NCBI RefSeq assembly: GCF_045617425.1
Contig: NZ_JAZLIO010000018.1
Coordinates: 1 to 64,000, forward strand
Reading direction: 5' to 3'
DNA: 64,000 nt
Source of the DNA: Carnobacterium_B sp045617425
GTDB taxonomy: Bacteria > Bacillota > Bacilli > Lactobacillales > Carnobacteriaceae
In this document: positions 18,447-27,600 of the stretch, in pieces
Layout of the letters: every line of letters begins with the position of its first letter
Numbering within the stretch: position 1 is the first letter of the stretch
Made by a program: the position numbers and the translations under genes
Notes under the pieces: model-generated
Databases searched by the model: none
Told to the model about the DNA's origin: nothing
The model's input: the letters and a program-made list of their open reading frames with translations, nothing else

Positions 18447-19020
18447 TATTTAGTACACTCCAGTTGATTATTTCACATTTCTTTTTAACTGTTCAACGAA
18501 TATTAAGCATTTTTACGCAAAAAAGTGCCGCACGAAAAAATTCGTCCAGTAACAATTTTATATAGTATAACACAGTTCAATGAGTTTTTCTTTAATCTTT
18601 ATGCCTATACTCTTCCAAATCGCCTCTTAAAAGACATCCAGGCTCTCCGTTCAAACTTTTTCATTTTATCTTTCTACTACATACTAATCAGTCAGTCGTT
18701 GTTATTCTCCTATTTCTTTTACTACCCATTAGTTTAAAAAGAACATTTCTTAACGGTTTTAATCTTTTTATTTTCAAATTATCATCTCTTCATCACTTTT
18801 CATTTTGAAATCCTGCATTTTAGTTGTATGATGTAAGCGAAAGTATATAAATGACTTTCGCTTACATCGTTACTTGATTCGGCCGAACGCGTTATCTAGT
18901 ACAATTTGACAATTGAATTTGCTTGAAAGGGAAATATATTTTTTTTTTCACATAGTTACTTTGACAAAAAAAGCCTACAAATCAATCGTTGTCAGTTTGT
19001 ATTTATTTTTGGAATTTCGA
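18447..19020. other. pth-ldh divergent intergenic region
   Basis: About 570 bp without a gene. It contains an extended -10 reading toward pth (minus-strand TG-T-TATACT, box at 18564-18569) and the perfect 15-bp inverted repeat at 18830-18868 described separately. The short plus-strand frame at 18525-18737 has no ribosome site and a skewed composition, so I do not call it. Confidence 0.55.
18830..18868. repeat. perfect 15-bp inverted repeat upstream of ldh
   Basis: Arms 18830-18844 and 18854-18868 (GATGTAAGCGAAAGT and its exact complement) around a 9-nt A/T loop. Neither side has a T tract, so it is not a standard terminator. Each arm contains TGTAAGCG, the left half of a CcpA cre site. It lies about 150 bp upstream of the ldh promoter. 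Confidence 0.75.
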
Positions 19021-19049
19021 TTTACAAAAAGTTTGTTAAGTGTTACACT
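19021..19049 (+). promoter_or_regulatory. ldh promoter
   Basis: TTTACA (19021-19026), exactly 17 bp, TACACT (19044-19049) preceded by TG plus one base (extended -10). The ldh ribosome site AAAGGAG is at 19074-19080. Confidence 0.7.
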
Positions 19050-19091
19050 ATCTTTATTAAGAATCTTATTCATAAAGGAGTTTGTTGTATC

Positions 19092-20066
19092 ATGACTAAA
19101 CAAGAAGTAAAAGATCACCAAAAAGTAATTTTAATCGGAGATGGAGCAGTTGGTTCTAGTTATGCTTTTGCTCTAGTGACTCAAAATATTGCTCAAGAAT
19201 TAGGAATCATCGATATTGATAAAGACAAAACCGAAGGAGACGCTATTGATTTATCAGATGCTTTAGCTTTTACTTCTCCTAAAAAAATCTATTCAGCAAC
19301 TTATAGCGACTGCCATGACGCAGATATCGTTGTAATTACAGCCGGCGCAGCTCAAAAACCAGGTGAAACTCGATTAGACTTAGTACAAAAAAATCTAAAA
19401 ATTTTCAAAAGTTTAGTTGGCCAAGTAATGGATAGTGGCTTTGATGGTATCTTTTTAGTAGCAACAAATCCTGTAGACATCTTAACTTATGCAACTTGGA
19501 AATTTTCTGGACTTCCTAAGAATCGCGTAATTGGATCAGGTACTTCATTAGATACAGCTCGTTTCCGTCAGGCTATCGCTGAACTAACTGGTGTTGATAC
19601 ACGTAACGTTCATAGCTATATTTTAGGTGAACACGGAGATACTGAGTTCCCTGTATGGTCTCATGCAAATATTGCTGGACTTAGCGTTACTGAGTGGATC
19701 AAAGATAATCCAAATACTGATGAACAAGCACTTGTCGATGTTTTCTTTAGTGTAAGAGATTCTGCATATAATATTATTCAGAAAAAGGGTGCGACCTTCT
19801 ACGGTATTGCTGTATCACTTGCTCGGATTACAAAAGCCATCTTCAATGATGAAAATGCTGTCTTGCCTCTTTCAGTTTACTTGGACGGCGAATATGGACA
19901 AAAAGATTTATACATTGGTGCTCCAGCGATCATTAACAGACAAGGGATCCAACGTGTTATCGAGATTCCGCTAAATGATTCTGAAATTGATAAAATGAAT
20001 TTATCTGCATCTACATTAAAAAAAGTTACTGCTGATGCATTTGAAGCGTTGGAAAAAGAAAATTAA
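19092..20066 (+). CDS. ldh: L-lactate dehydrogenase
   Basis: 324 aa, cytosolic. It reduces pyruvate to L-lactate with NADH, the redox-balancing last step of homolactic fermentation. The Rossmann start VILIGDGAVGSSYAFAL, the substrate region TNPVDILTYATWK and the catalytic-His motif LGEHGDTEF are all present. It is transcribed alone, opposite to its neighbours, between its own promoter and a good terminator. Strong, independently controlled expression is expected in a lactic acid bacterium. Confidence 0.97.
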   Translation: MTKQEVKDHQKVILIGDGAVGSSYAFALVTQNIAQELGIIDIDKDKTEGDAIDLSDALAFTSPKKIYSATYSDCHDADIVVITAGAAQKPGETRLDLVQKNLKIFKSLVGQVMDSGFDGIFLVATNPVDILTYATWKFSGLPKNRVIGSGTSLDTARFRQAIAELTGVDTRNVHSYILGEHGDTEFPVWSHANIAGLSVTEWIKDNPNTDEQALVDVFFSVRDSAYNIIQKKGATFYGIAVSLARITKAIFNDENAVLPLSVYLDGEYGQKDLYIGAPAIINRQGIQRVIEIPLNDSEIDKMNLSASTLKKVTADAFEALEKEN

Positions 20067-20081
20067 TAAGCATTTTAAGTA

Positions 20082-20117
20082 AAAAACAGGATTAGTATAA
20101 AACTAGTCCTGTTTTTT
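20082..20117 (+). terminator. ldh terminator
   Basis: Stem AAAACAGGATTAGT / ACTAGTCCTGTTTT with an ATAAA loop and seven T, 16 bp after the ldh stop. Also usable by the convergent dipeptidase gene. Confidence 0.85.
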
Positions 20118-20144
20118 TATGATATTTTTTTTTGTTAATTATCT

Positions 20145-21488
20145 TTAGAAATCTTCACAACACAATTGAGCAATTGTTTCTGCATAAATGTCCATCGCCA
20201 AATACAACTCTTCTAATTTCATCCCTTCATTCTCTTGATGAGCTAGACTTTTTGTATAAGGGAAGTGAGCACCAAAAGCTACCATATTGGTCATTTTTCG
20301 AGCATAGGTTGCTCCGCCACTAGTAGTTGGTTCAGTTACGTCGCCTGTTTTATCACGATAGATAGCCATTAACGTTTGAACGAGCGGGCTTTCTTTAGGA
20401 ATATACAATGATGGAACAGCGTCATATTCTTCATAAATCAATTTATATTCATTGGCTGTTTTCTCTAATAGTGAAGCCATATCTTCTATTGTGTACTTAA
20501 CAGGAATTCGTAAATCTAAAACAATTTCAGAACTTGCTTCATCTATGTGAATACTACCTACATTAAAGGTTAGTTCTCCAGTTAACGCATCTTTAACTTC
20601 TCCAAAGATACTAAAGCCATTTGTTTCATCTGCAACTTTTTCTGCTAGAAAATTCACTGCTGGGTGAGTGTAATGAGCGGCTAAACCTTGTGCTAATTTA
20701 TTTATAGCATTAATCCCAAGTTGGGCTGTGCTTGCATGAACAGCTTTTCCATTTACAGTAACCGTTTGATTAACTAGTAAATAATCTGTGCCTAATTTTT
20801 TTAACGTTTCGGCAATTTCGTTTGCATCTTGACCGATATAGCTTGCTTTTCCCGGAACAACATTTGATGCTTCACCACAATGTAAAACAAGCTCCTTACT
20901 TCCAGGTCCTATTAACTTAGCCTGCAGCAACCCTTTTTCTGCGAAAGTTAAAGGAAAGACACCATCAGGAACAAAGCCCATTGTAGGCGCTTCTTCGTTC
21001 AAGTTATACTGATCCATACAACGCCAAAGAGTCTCTTCATCTGTACCAAATATAAAACGAATCCGTTTATTAAAAGTCAAATCTGCATCAACCACTGCTT
21101 TAAATGCATAGAGCGCAGCAATTGTAGGGCCCTTATCATCTTGACTTCCACGACCATAGATAATACCATCCTTCACTACACCATTAAAAGGATTGGTTTT
21201 CCATAAGGATAGGTCCCCTTCAGGAACCACATCTAAATGACATAGGATTCCAACCAATTCTTCTCCTTGACCATAATCAGCATAACCATAAAAACCTTTA
21301 GGATCACTATATGTTGACATTCCTAAACTCTTACAAATTGCCAAAACTTCTTCTAAACTATCTGCAATTCCTTGGCCAAAAGGTGGATTTGTCGTACCAT
21401 TTGATGTATTCACAGATGGTATAGCAATTAATTTCTGCAAGGCCAAAAGACTTTCTTTTTTATGTACTTCTTTAATCATAGAATCCAT
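20145..21488 (-). CDS. pepV: M20 family dipeptidase (PepV-like)
   Basis: 447 aa zinc peptidase that likely splits dipeptides in the cytosol. Metal-site motifs of the M20A PepV/Sapep group are visible: GILCHLDVVPEGD (His, Asp), GRGSQDDKGP (Asp), FGTDEET (Glu pair) and the C-terminal GGATYARKM followed by a His in AFGAHFP. A longer frame starts at 21569, but ATG at 21488 has AGAAGGAG at 7 bp and starts MDSMIKEV. PepV is a strong hit by motif; strict substrate range cannot be told. Confidence 0.87.
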   Translation of the reverse strand: MDSMIKEVHKKESLLALQKLIAIPSVNTSNGTTNPPFGQGIADSLEEVLAICKSLGMSTYSDPKGFYGYADYGQGEELVGILCHLDVVPEGDLSLWKTNPFNGVVKDGIIYGRGSQDDKGPTIAALYAFKAVVDADLTFNKRIRFIFGTDEETLWRCMDQYNLNEEAPTMGFVPDGVFPLTFAEKGLLQAKLIGPGSKELVLHCGEASNVVPGKASYIGQDANEIAETLKKLGTDYLLVNQTVTVNGKAVHASTAQLGINAINKLAQGLAAHYTHPAVNFLAEKVADETNGFSIFGEVKDALTGELTFNVGSIHIDEASSEIVLDLRIPVKYTIEDMASLLEKTANEYKLIYEEYDAVPSLYIPKESPLVQTLMAIYRDKTGDVTEPTTSGGATYARKMTNMVAFGAHFPYTKSLAHQENEGMKLEELYLAMDIYAETIAQLCCEDF

Positions 21489-21637
21489 GCCGTAACTCCT
21501 TCTCACTTTTAAATTTTTTAATCCATTAGATAATGCGTATAGTATACTTCTACACGCATTAAATTGCAAATTAATACAGTTTTACCTATTTTTAAACACA
21601 AAATATACATATAACATTATTTAATTGCATAAAAAAA

Positions 21638-21676
21638 ATAGTTCACAACGAATACTAACCATTCGTTGTGAACCAT
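21638..21676 (-). terminator. terminator of the NusG-domain-II gene
   Basis: Minus-strand perfect 13-bp stem (GTTCACAACGAAT / ATTCGTTGTGAAC, 7-nt loop) followed by TATTTTTTTT. Confidence 0.85.
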
Positions 21677-21681
21677 TTTGG

Positions 21682-22113
21682 TTAAAGCGGAATAATCACA
21701 TCATCATCCGTTTCCTCTAAAGAATCCTTAGCTTTGATTTCAACAATCAATTTATGTGGTAGACATATTGCCGTTTCACCAGGTTTACTGATCCAACCTG
21801 TTTTTACAGCAATTTGATCCGGGCTATTGTCTTCTTTATTACGAATTTTTTTTCCATCAACTTCAATAATATTGTACTGTCCTTCTGCTGGATAAAAAGT
21901 AAACGTTTCTTGAGGAGTGTCTTCTGTTAGTTCTATTTCTTTAACTGGCTCACCATCAATAGACACTATGGCATAAATAGAACTATTTTCATCTAGATTT
22001 TTTGTAGATTGACCAAAGATAATAAGTGGTATAAACGATCCTAGTAATAATAGTATAATAATTATACCATCAAAAGGACGAACCAATTCTAATTGATTTT
22101 TAAATTTTTTCAT
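21682..22113 (-). CDS. NusG domain II-containing protein
   Basis: 143 aa. One N-terminal transmembrane segment (about residues 15-35) is followed by an extracytoplasmic domain with the family signature around NSPDQIAVKTGWISKPGETAICLPH, as in PF07009 proteins of Firmicutes. The function is not established; some members lie next to heptaprenyl diphosphate synthase genes. A GTG at 22128 is in frame, but GTGGAG there serves as ribosome site for ATG at 22113. It is monocistronic, with a terminator just past its end. Confidence 0.82.
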   Translation of the reverse strand: MKKFKNQLELVRPFDGIIIILLLLGSFIPLIIFGQSTKNLDENSSIYAIVSIDGEPVKEIELTEDTPQETFTFYPAEGQYNIIEVDGKKIRNKEDNSPDQIAVKTGWISKPGETAICLPHKLIVEIKAKDSLEETDDDVIIPL

Positions 22114-22222
22114 ATCTTTTGACTCCACTTCTCTGAATTTTTACTAAGAAGCTAACGCGTTAAGGATAGTGTACTTAAAATAGTTTAGTAATAAACGAGT
22201 GGACTTTCTCTTTTACAACAAA

Positions 22223-22261
22223 AAATGTGATAAGAAAACTTCTTTTTCCTTATCACATTTC
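22223..22261 (-). terminator. prs terminator
   Basis: Minus-strand stem AAATGTGATAAG / CTTATCACATTT with a 14-nt loop and a T tail, about 30 bp past prs. Confidence 0.8.
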
Positions 22262-22292
22262 TTCAATTCATTTGAGCATAAAATTTGTTAAC

Positions 22293-23282
22293 TTAGTCTA
22301 TTACACCTGTATATTTTTTTTCAAATAAAGGACTAACAGATCTATTTTCATGGATACGCGTAATCGCATTACCCAATAACGTGCTGACACTTACTTCAAC
22401 AATCTTGTCGATTTTTTTCTCTTCAGGAAGGTAAATTGAATCTGTAACAATCAATTGTTTGATCGCTGAATTTTGAATGCGTTCAATGGCTGGACCTGAT
22501 AAAACAGGATGTGTACAGCATGCATAAACTTCAGTAGCTCCTGCTTCTGAAAGAGCTTGAGCAGCTAACGTAATCGTACCAGCAGTATCGATCATATCAT
22601 CGATCAAGATACATTTTTTGCCTTTTACGTTTCCAATAATGTTCATGACTTCCGCCACATTCGCTTTAGGACGACGTTTGTCAATAATAGCAATTGGAGC
22701 TTTTAAGAACTCAGCTAGTTTACGCGCACGTGTTACGCCACCATGATCGGGTGAAACAACAACTACGTCTTCTGCCTCCGTAACGATTCCTTGTGTTAAG
22801 AAATAATTTGCTAAAAGAGGGGCACCTACCAAGTGGTCAACAGGCATATTGAAAAAGCCTTGGATTTGAGCAGCATGTAGGTCTAATGTCAGCATACGGT
22901 CAGCTCCAGCAGCTGTAATCATATTAGCAACAAGTTTCGCAGTAATGGGTTCTCTAGAACGAGCTTTACGGTCTTGTCTTGCATAACCATAATAAGGCAT
23001 AACAATGTTAACTGTTGCTGCACTTGCACGTTTTAAAGCATCGATCATAATCAATAATTCCATTAAGTTATCATTTACAGGGCTAGATGTTGATTGAATA
23101 ATATAAACATGGGCTCCACGAATGCTTTCTTCAATATTGATTCTAATTTCTCCGTCGCTGAATTGATCCACAGATAGTTTTCCTAATTCTACTCCCACCG
23201 ATTTAGCAATTTTTTCTGCCAATGGTTTATTAGAGTTTAACGCAAAAATCTTTAACTTCGGATCAAAATACTGTTCTGACAT
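22293..23282 (-). CDS. prs: ribose-phosphate pyrophosphokinase
   Basis: 329 aa. It makes PRPP from ribose-5-phosphate and ATP for nucleotides, His and Trp. Motifs: FSDGEIRINIEESIRG, the ATP/Mg loop DLHAAQIQGFF, the flexible loop YARQDRKARSREP, and the PRPP-binding VVSPDHGG and CILIDDMIDTAGT. ATG at 23282 has GGAGG at 5 bp; a longer frame to 23294 contains that ribosome site. It lies about 100 bp after glmU with no clear terminator between, so co-transcription (glmU-prs) is likely. Confidence 0.96.
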   Translation of the reverse strand: MSEQYFDPKLKIFALNSNKPLAEKIAKSVGVELGKLSVDQFSDGEIRINIEESIRGAHVYIIQSTSSPVNDNLMELLIMIDALKRASAATVNIVMPYYGYARQDRKARSREPITAKLVANMITAAGADRMLTLDLHAAQIQGFFNMPVDHLVGAPLLANYFLTQGIVTEAEDVVVVSPDHGGVTRARKLAEFLKAPIAIIDKRRPKANVAEVMNIIGNVKGKKCILIDDMIDTAGTITLAAQALSEAGATEVYACCTHPVLSGPAIERIQNSAIKQLIVTDSIYLPEEKKIDKIVEVSVSTLLGNAITRIHENRSVSPLFEKKYTGVID

Positions 23283-23387
23283 AGTGACCTCCACTTTCTT
23301 TATTTACAGCTTATTTACTTCATATCATACTAATGATAGTTACTTTTTTACTGAAAATCAAGTAATTCAGTAATTTTTATTTGATTT

Positions 23388-24755
23388 TTAATGTGGTAAA
23401 CGGTCAAAATAGTTCAGTTTGTTCTCTTGACGAGCTCTTGCAATCGCAAGTGATTCAGTAGGTACATCTTTAGTTATCGTTGAACCCGCAGCAATGTAAA
23501 CATTCTCTTCGATTGTTAAGGGTGCAACCAAGTTAGCGTTACAGCCTACAAATACATTATCTCCAACAGTTGTACGATGTTTATTTTTTCCATCATAATT
23601 AACAAAAATAGTACCGCAACCTATGTTAATATTTTTCCCTAAATCAGCATCACCGATATACGTTAAATGCCCTACTTTAGTATCTTCCGCAATTGTCGCA
23701 TTTTTAACTTCAACAAAGTTTCCAATATGAACTGAATCTCCAATTTTGCTATTTGGACGCAAGTGACTGTAAGGTCCAATGTTGCTGTTAGCAGACATCT
23801 CAGAATCTTTAATAGTGGAACTTGTTATGCGAACATTGTTACCGATTTTGCTATTTGAAATTTCAGAATTTGAACCAACAAAACAATCTTCTCCAATAGT
23901 GGTAGTCCCTTTAAGACTGACACCTGCTTCAATAAGCGTATCCGAACCAATTTCTACTTCACTATCAATATACGTTGTTTCCGGGTCAATAACGGTAACC
24001 CCATTTTGCATATGTTTTTTATTAATACGGCTTCGCATTAATTTTGTTGCTTCAGCTAAAGCAATCCGATCATTTACACCTAACGCTTCTTCTTCATTAT
24101 CCATTTTATAAGCCGAAACGACGTATTCTTGTTTTTTTAATATTTCAATTACATCTGGTAAGTAATACTCCCCTTGAACATTATCATTCCCAACTTGTTT
24201 AAGGGCTTCAAATAATAATTGATTGTCAAAACAATAGGTTCCAGTATTGATTTCTTGTACTTGCAATTCTTCTGGACTCGCATCTTTTTGTTCCACTATT
24301 TTTTCGACATTTCCTAGTTCATTACGAATAACTCGACCATATCCAGTAGGATTTTCTGCATGTGCCGTTAGAATAGTTGCTTTTGCTCCTTGTTCTTGGT
24401 GGTTATCAAATAAATGTGTTAACGTTTCAGCAGTTAGAAGTGGTGTATCCCCACAAATAACTAACGTCGTTCCTTCTTTATCTTTTAATAGTTCTTCAGC
24501 TTGGATAACAGCATGTCCTGTTCCTAATTGTTCAGACTGAATAGCATATTCAGAACGTGAACCAAGATAATCTTTTACTTTCTCAGCACCCACTCCAACG
24601 ATTGTTACAATTTTATCTGCGCCTACAGTTTCCACTTGACTCACTACATGCCCAACCATTGGTTTACCTGCAACCGGGTGCAACACTTTGTACAACTTAG
24701 ATTTCATTCTTGAACCTTGTCCTGCTGCTAATATCACTGCATAACGTTGTGGCAT
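23388..24755 (-). CDS. glmU: bifunctional GlmU (UDP-GlcNAc pyrophosphorylase / GlcN-1-P acetyltransferase)
   Basis: 455 aa. It makes UDP-GlcNAc for peptidoglycan and teichoic acids. The N-terminal uridylyltransferase begins LAAGQGSRMKSKLYKVLHP. After about residue 250 the sequence turns into hexapeptide repeats of a left-handed beta helix (IGDSVHIGNFVEVKNATI, KVGHLTYIGDADLG), ending in the acetyl-CoA region. Full length. It sits between purR and prs, as in B. subtilis-type genomes. Confidence 0.96.
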   Translation of the reverse strand: MPQRYAVILAAGQGSRMKSKLYKVLHPVAGKPMVGHVVSQVETVGADKIVTIVGVGAEKVKDYLGSRSEYAIQSEQLGTGHAVIQAEELLKDKEGTTLVICGDTPLLTAETLTHLFDNHQEQGAKATILTAHAENPTGYGRVIRNELGNVEKIVEQKDASPEELQVQEINTGTYCFDNQLLFEALKQVGNDNVQGEYYLPDVIEILKKQEYVVSAYKMDNEEEALGVNDRIALAEATKLMRSRINKKHMQNGVTVIDPETTYIDSEVEIGSDTLIEAGVSLKGTTTIGEDCFVGSNSEISNSKIGNNVRITSSTIKDSEMSANSNIGPYSHLRPNSKIGDSVHIGNFVEVKNATIAEDTKVGHLTYIGDADLGKNINIGCGTIFVNYDGKNKHRTTVGDNVFVGCNANLVAPLTIEENVYIAAGSTITKDVPTESLAIARARQENKLNYFDRLPH

Positions 24756-24945
24756 TATATAAACTCCTATCTAATTTTGTTCTTCTTTTTTTATTGTTCA
24801 TTTCAGTTTAATTAGGTTACGACTTTTTTACTACAAAGTCTCCTATTTTATGATAGCTTATACATAATAAGTTTTCAAGAAGTAATATGGATTGGATAGG
24901 TTACCCTTCTGTTACAAATTAAATATGAGCAAAAGAATACCAACT

Positions 24946-24998
24946 AAAAATAGCGAGGACAAAGGTACTAGACTCACCTTTATCTTCGCTATTTTTTT
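24946..24998 (-). terminator. purR terminator
   Basis: Long minus-strand hairpin AAAAATAGCGA...AAAGGT / ACCTTT...TCGCTATTTTT with an internal mismatch, followed by T residues. Confidence 0.75.
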
Positions 24999-25815
24999 AT
25001 TTGTTAAAATAATTTCCTGGTTGTACATGAATTGTTTTTTCACGAACGTTCACTTCATCTACACATAAAAGTGATGTATACTCATCTACCATTCTATTGC
25101 CACTAAAAGTAGATTCAGCAAAAACTGTGATACCCACTAACTCTGCTTCAAACTCTTCAATCAAGCTCTTCATACCGTTAACGGTACCGCCGCCTTTCAT
25201 GAAATCATCTACAATCAATACTCGAGATCCACGTCTCAAGCTGCGTTTAGATAATTCCATCTTTTCAACACGATCAGACGATCCAGAAACATAATTCACA
25301 CTTACAGTAGAACCTTCTGTTATTTTAGAGTCTCTACGTACAATAACAAATGGTACATTCAAATATGTTGACACTGCTTGAGCAATTGGAACCCCTTTTG
25401 TCGCTACTGTCATTACAGCATCAATAGGTTGTTCTAAATACTTTGTTGCAATAATTTTCCCAACTTGACGTAAAACACTTGGTTGTCCAAGTAAATCAGA
25501 TAAATAGACATATCCACCTGGTAGTAACCGATCTGATTCAGATAAACGTTCACACATTTCTTTTGCAAATTCTTCAGCTTCGTCTTCTGCAATTTCGGGT
25601 ATGTAACGTACCCCTCCTGCTGCTCCAGGGACTGTTTCCAAAGTTCCTGTGCCTCGTTCTCTAAATGTTTTTTTCACTATACTTAAATCTTCACTAATAG
25701 AAGACTTAGCAGAGTCGTACCGGTTCGCAAAATAGGTAAGCGGCACTAACGTATGCGGTCGCTCCAACATATAACGCGTTATATCAATCAATCGTTCACT
25801 TCTTTTTATTTTCAT
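24997..25815 (-). CDS. purR: pur operon repressor PurR
   Basis: 272 aa. The N-terminal winged helix (about 1-70, starting MKIKRSERLIDITRYM) is fused to a PRTase-like effector domain (about 80-270). That domain keeps the PRPP loop (VLIVDDFMKGGGT), as in B. subtilis PurR, which senses PRPP and controls purine synthesis genes. An in-frame GTG exists at 25824, but ATG at 25815 has AAAGGTG at the right distance. I saw no PurBox pair close by, so its targets are elsewhere. Confidence 0.94.
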   Translation of the reverse strand: MKIKRSERLIDITRYMLERPHTLVPLTYFANRYDSAKSSISEDLSIVKKTFRERGTGTLETVPGAAGGVRYIPEIAEDEAEEFAKEMCERLSESDRLLPGGYVYLSDLLGQPSVLRQVGKIIATKYLEQPIDAVMTVATKGVPIAQAVSTYLNVPFVIVRRDSKITEGSTVSVNYVSGSSDRVEKMELSKRSLRRGSRVLIVDDFMKGGGTVNGMKSLIEEFEAELVGITVFAESTFSGNRMVDEYTSLLCVDEVNVREKTIHVQPGNYFNK

Positions 25816-26012
25816 TATTTTCACCTTTTCTATAGTCTCATTTTCTTAGGTTTTGCCAGGTCATTATTTCTATCAAACATCATTATACGCGTTTTCCATA
25901 TAAAAGGGTAGCTTTTTAAGTATTATTAAAAAATTGTTCGTTTTTATTAATGGTTTCTCATAAAAAAAAACACGAACCTTCGTATTCACTTTCTTTTACT
26001 TTTTGCATACAA

Positions 26013-26044
26013 AAAAAGGATTGAGAAGACTCTCAACCCTTTTA
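26013..26044 (-). terminator. znuB operon terminator
   Basis: Minus-strand stem AAAGGGTTGAGA / TCTCAATCCTTT with a GTCT loop and seven T. It ends the zinc transporter operon. Confidence 0.8.
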
Positions 26045-26059
26045 CCTATTCGCTAGTAC

Positions 26060-26890
26060 TTAAGAACGACTTTTTTTGTATTTCATCTGCTGTACGATTT
26101 TCATTGTCCCTGTTGTAAGGATAAAAATAAGGATAAACACTAAGGTAATCGTAGCACCTGGTGGAGTACCCCATTGGTAGGAGACCGTTAAACCTGAAAA
26201 CATTCCTACAATCCCTACAAGAATACCTACAAGAATGACCCAATAAAAACTTTTACTGATGCGCATAGCAATAGCTGCTGGCAGAATCATAATGGCTGAT
26301 ACTAGTAAGGCTCCTGCAATAGGCATAACAACTGCAATAGTAACTCCCGTGATCACATTAAAAAGGATTGACATCGTCCGTGCCGGCAAACCAGCTGTAA
26401 ACGCAGTATCTTCATCAAACGTTAATACATACATTGGTCTACGAAAGACTAAAAACAATCCAACAACAATTACAAATAAGGCCACTAACAAGTAAATCTG
26501 TTGTTGACTAATCGTCACAATTGAACCAAATAAATATTGTTGAATAGTAGTCGTGGATCCACCACTACTCAAACTCATTAAAACAAGCGCTACAGACATT
26601 CCAGCAGACATCAAGATAGCGATAGAAATTTCCGAATAAGATTTGTATAGCATGCTTAGATACTCAATAATCACAGCTGCAATTACTACGACAACTAAAG
26701 TCATAAAGGTTGGATTGACATTTAAAAATAACCCTAACGCAATCCCGGCTAAAGAAATGTGTGATAACGTATCTGCCATCAATGATTGCCTTCTAAGAAC
26801 TAAAAACAATCCTAGAATAGGTGCAATCACTGCAATCAAGAATGCAGATTGGAATGCTCGCTGCATGAATCCATAGAAAAACATCTCCAT
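26060..26890 (-). CDS. znuB: zinc ABC transporter permease
   Basis: 276 aa with about eight to nine transmembrane helices, an ABC-3 (ZnuB/AdcB/MntB) family permease. Near the N-terminus it has APILGLFLVLRRQSLMADTLSHISLAG, a very conserved family stretch. ATG has AAAGGAGG at 6 bp. The start lies 55 bp inside the end of znuC, so the two are translationally coupled. It is the last gene of the znuA-znuC-znuB operon. A zinc role, rather than manganese, is inferred from the His-rich binding protein and the Zur-like box. Confidence 0.93.
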   Translation of the reverse strand: MEMFFYGFMQRAFQSAFLIAVIAPILGLFLVLRRQSLMADTLSHISLAGIALGLFLNVNPTFMTLVVVVIAAVIIEYLSMLYKSYSEISIAILMSAGMSVALVLMSLSSGGSTTTIQQYLFGSIVTISQQQIYLLVALFVIVVGLFLVFRRPMYVLTFDEDTAFTAGLPARTMSILFNVITGVTIAVVMPIAGALLVSAIMILPAAIAMRISKSFYWVILVGILVGIVGMFSGLTVSYQWGTPPGATITLVFILIFILTTGTMKIVQQMKYKKSRS

Positions 26891-27543
26891 GGTGAATCCT
26901 CCTTTCGGATAAGTTGAATGTGTCTATCCGCATATTTTTTTATATCTTCATGATCATGCGTTACCATTAAAATGCCTTTTCCATGAAATTCACTATTGTG
27001 TTTTAACAACTCGTAAAACTCTGTTCTGGAATCTAGATCCATACCAGTAGTGGGTTCATCTAAAACAAACAAATCTGGATCTGTAGCAAAAATACGAGCT
27101 AACGAAATACGCTGCTTTTGTCCTCCAGAAAGTTCCCCAATTTTTTTATGGCGTAAATCCCACATACCTACTGATTTCAATGAACGCTCAACATGTACAT
27201 GGTCTTCTGCATCTAAACGTTTGAACCATTTTCCTCTTTGATAACGACCAGATCGAACCAACTCTAATACTGTACTAGGAAACCCAGCATTAAAAGAGGC
27301 CACTTGTTGCGGAATGTAACCAATTGCTAACGGCTCATTTCTTCTATTTACAGCAGAAATCTTAGCCGTTCCTTTCGTTGGTTGAAGCAAACCTAAAATA
27401 TTACGCAATAACGTAGATTTTGCCGCTCCATTTTCTCCTGTCAGCATAACAAATTCACCTGGATCAACCGTAAAGGAAATGTTTTCTAAAACCGGTTCTT
27501 CATCATAATAAAAAGATAAGTCCTTTACTTCAACGTAATGCAT
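26836..27543 (-). CDS. znuC: zinc ABC transporter ATP-binding protein
   Basis: 235 aa ABC ATPase. Walker A reads GENGAAKS, with the Gly-to-Ala change typical of this zinc/manganese subfamily. The Q-loop lies in IGYIPQQVASF, the signature is LSGGQKQR, Walker B is DLFVLDEPT, and the switch His is in VTHDHED. The C-terminal end overlaps znuB by 55 bp. Second gene of the operon, about 57 bp after znuA. Confidence 0.94.
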   Translation of the reverse strand: MHYVEVKDLSFYYDEEPVLENISFTVDPGEFVMLTGENGAAKSTLLRNILGLLQPTKGTAKISAVNRRNEPLAIGYIPQQVASFNAGFPSTVLELVRSGRYQRGKWFKRLDAEDHVHVERSLKSVGMWDLRHKKIGELSGGQKQRISLARIFATDPDLFVLDEPTTGMDLDSRTEFYELLKHNSEFHGKGILMVTHDHEDIKKYADRHIQLIRKEDSPWRCFSMDSCSEHSNLHS

Positions 27544-27600
27544 GAATATCCCTTCTTTCTTTATCTATAGGAAAGGTTTATTACACCCATTTCCGTTTCC

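Noticed and set aside
18525..18737. Plus-strand 70-codon frame in the pth-ldh gap
   Set aside because: Low-complexity Phe/Tyr/Leu content, no SD, overlaps the pth promoter.
25960..25995. Short hairpin with a T run upstream of the znuB terminator
   Set aside because: The stem is only about five pairs with a two-base loop; not a credible terminator or attenuator.
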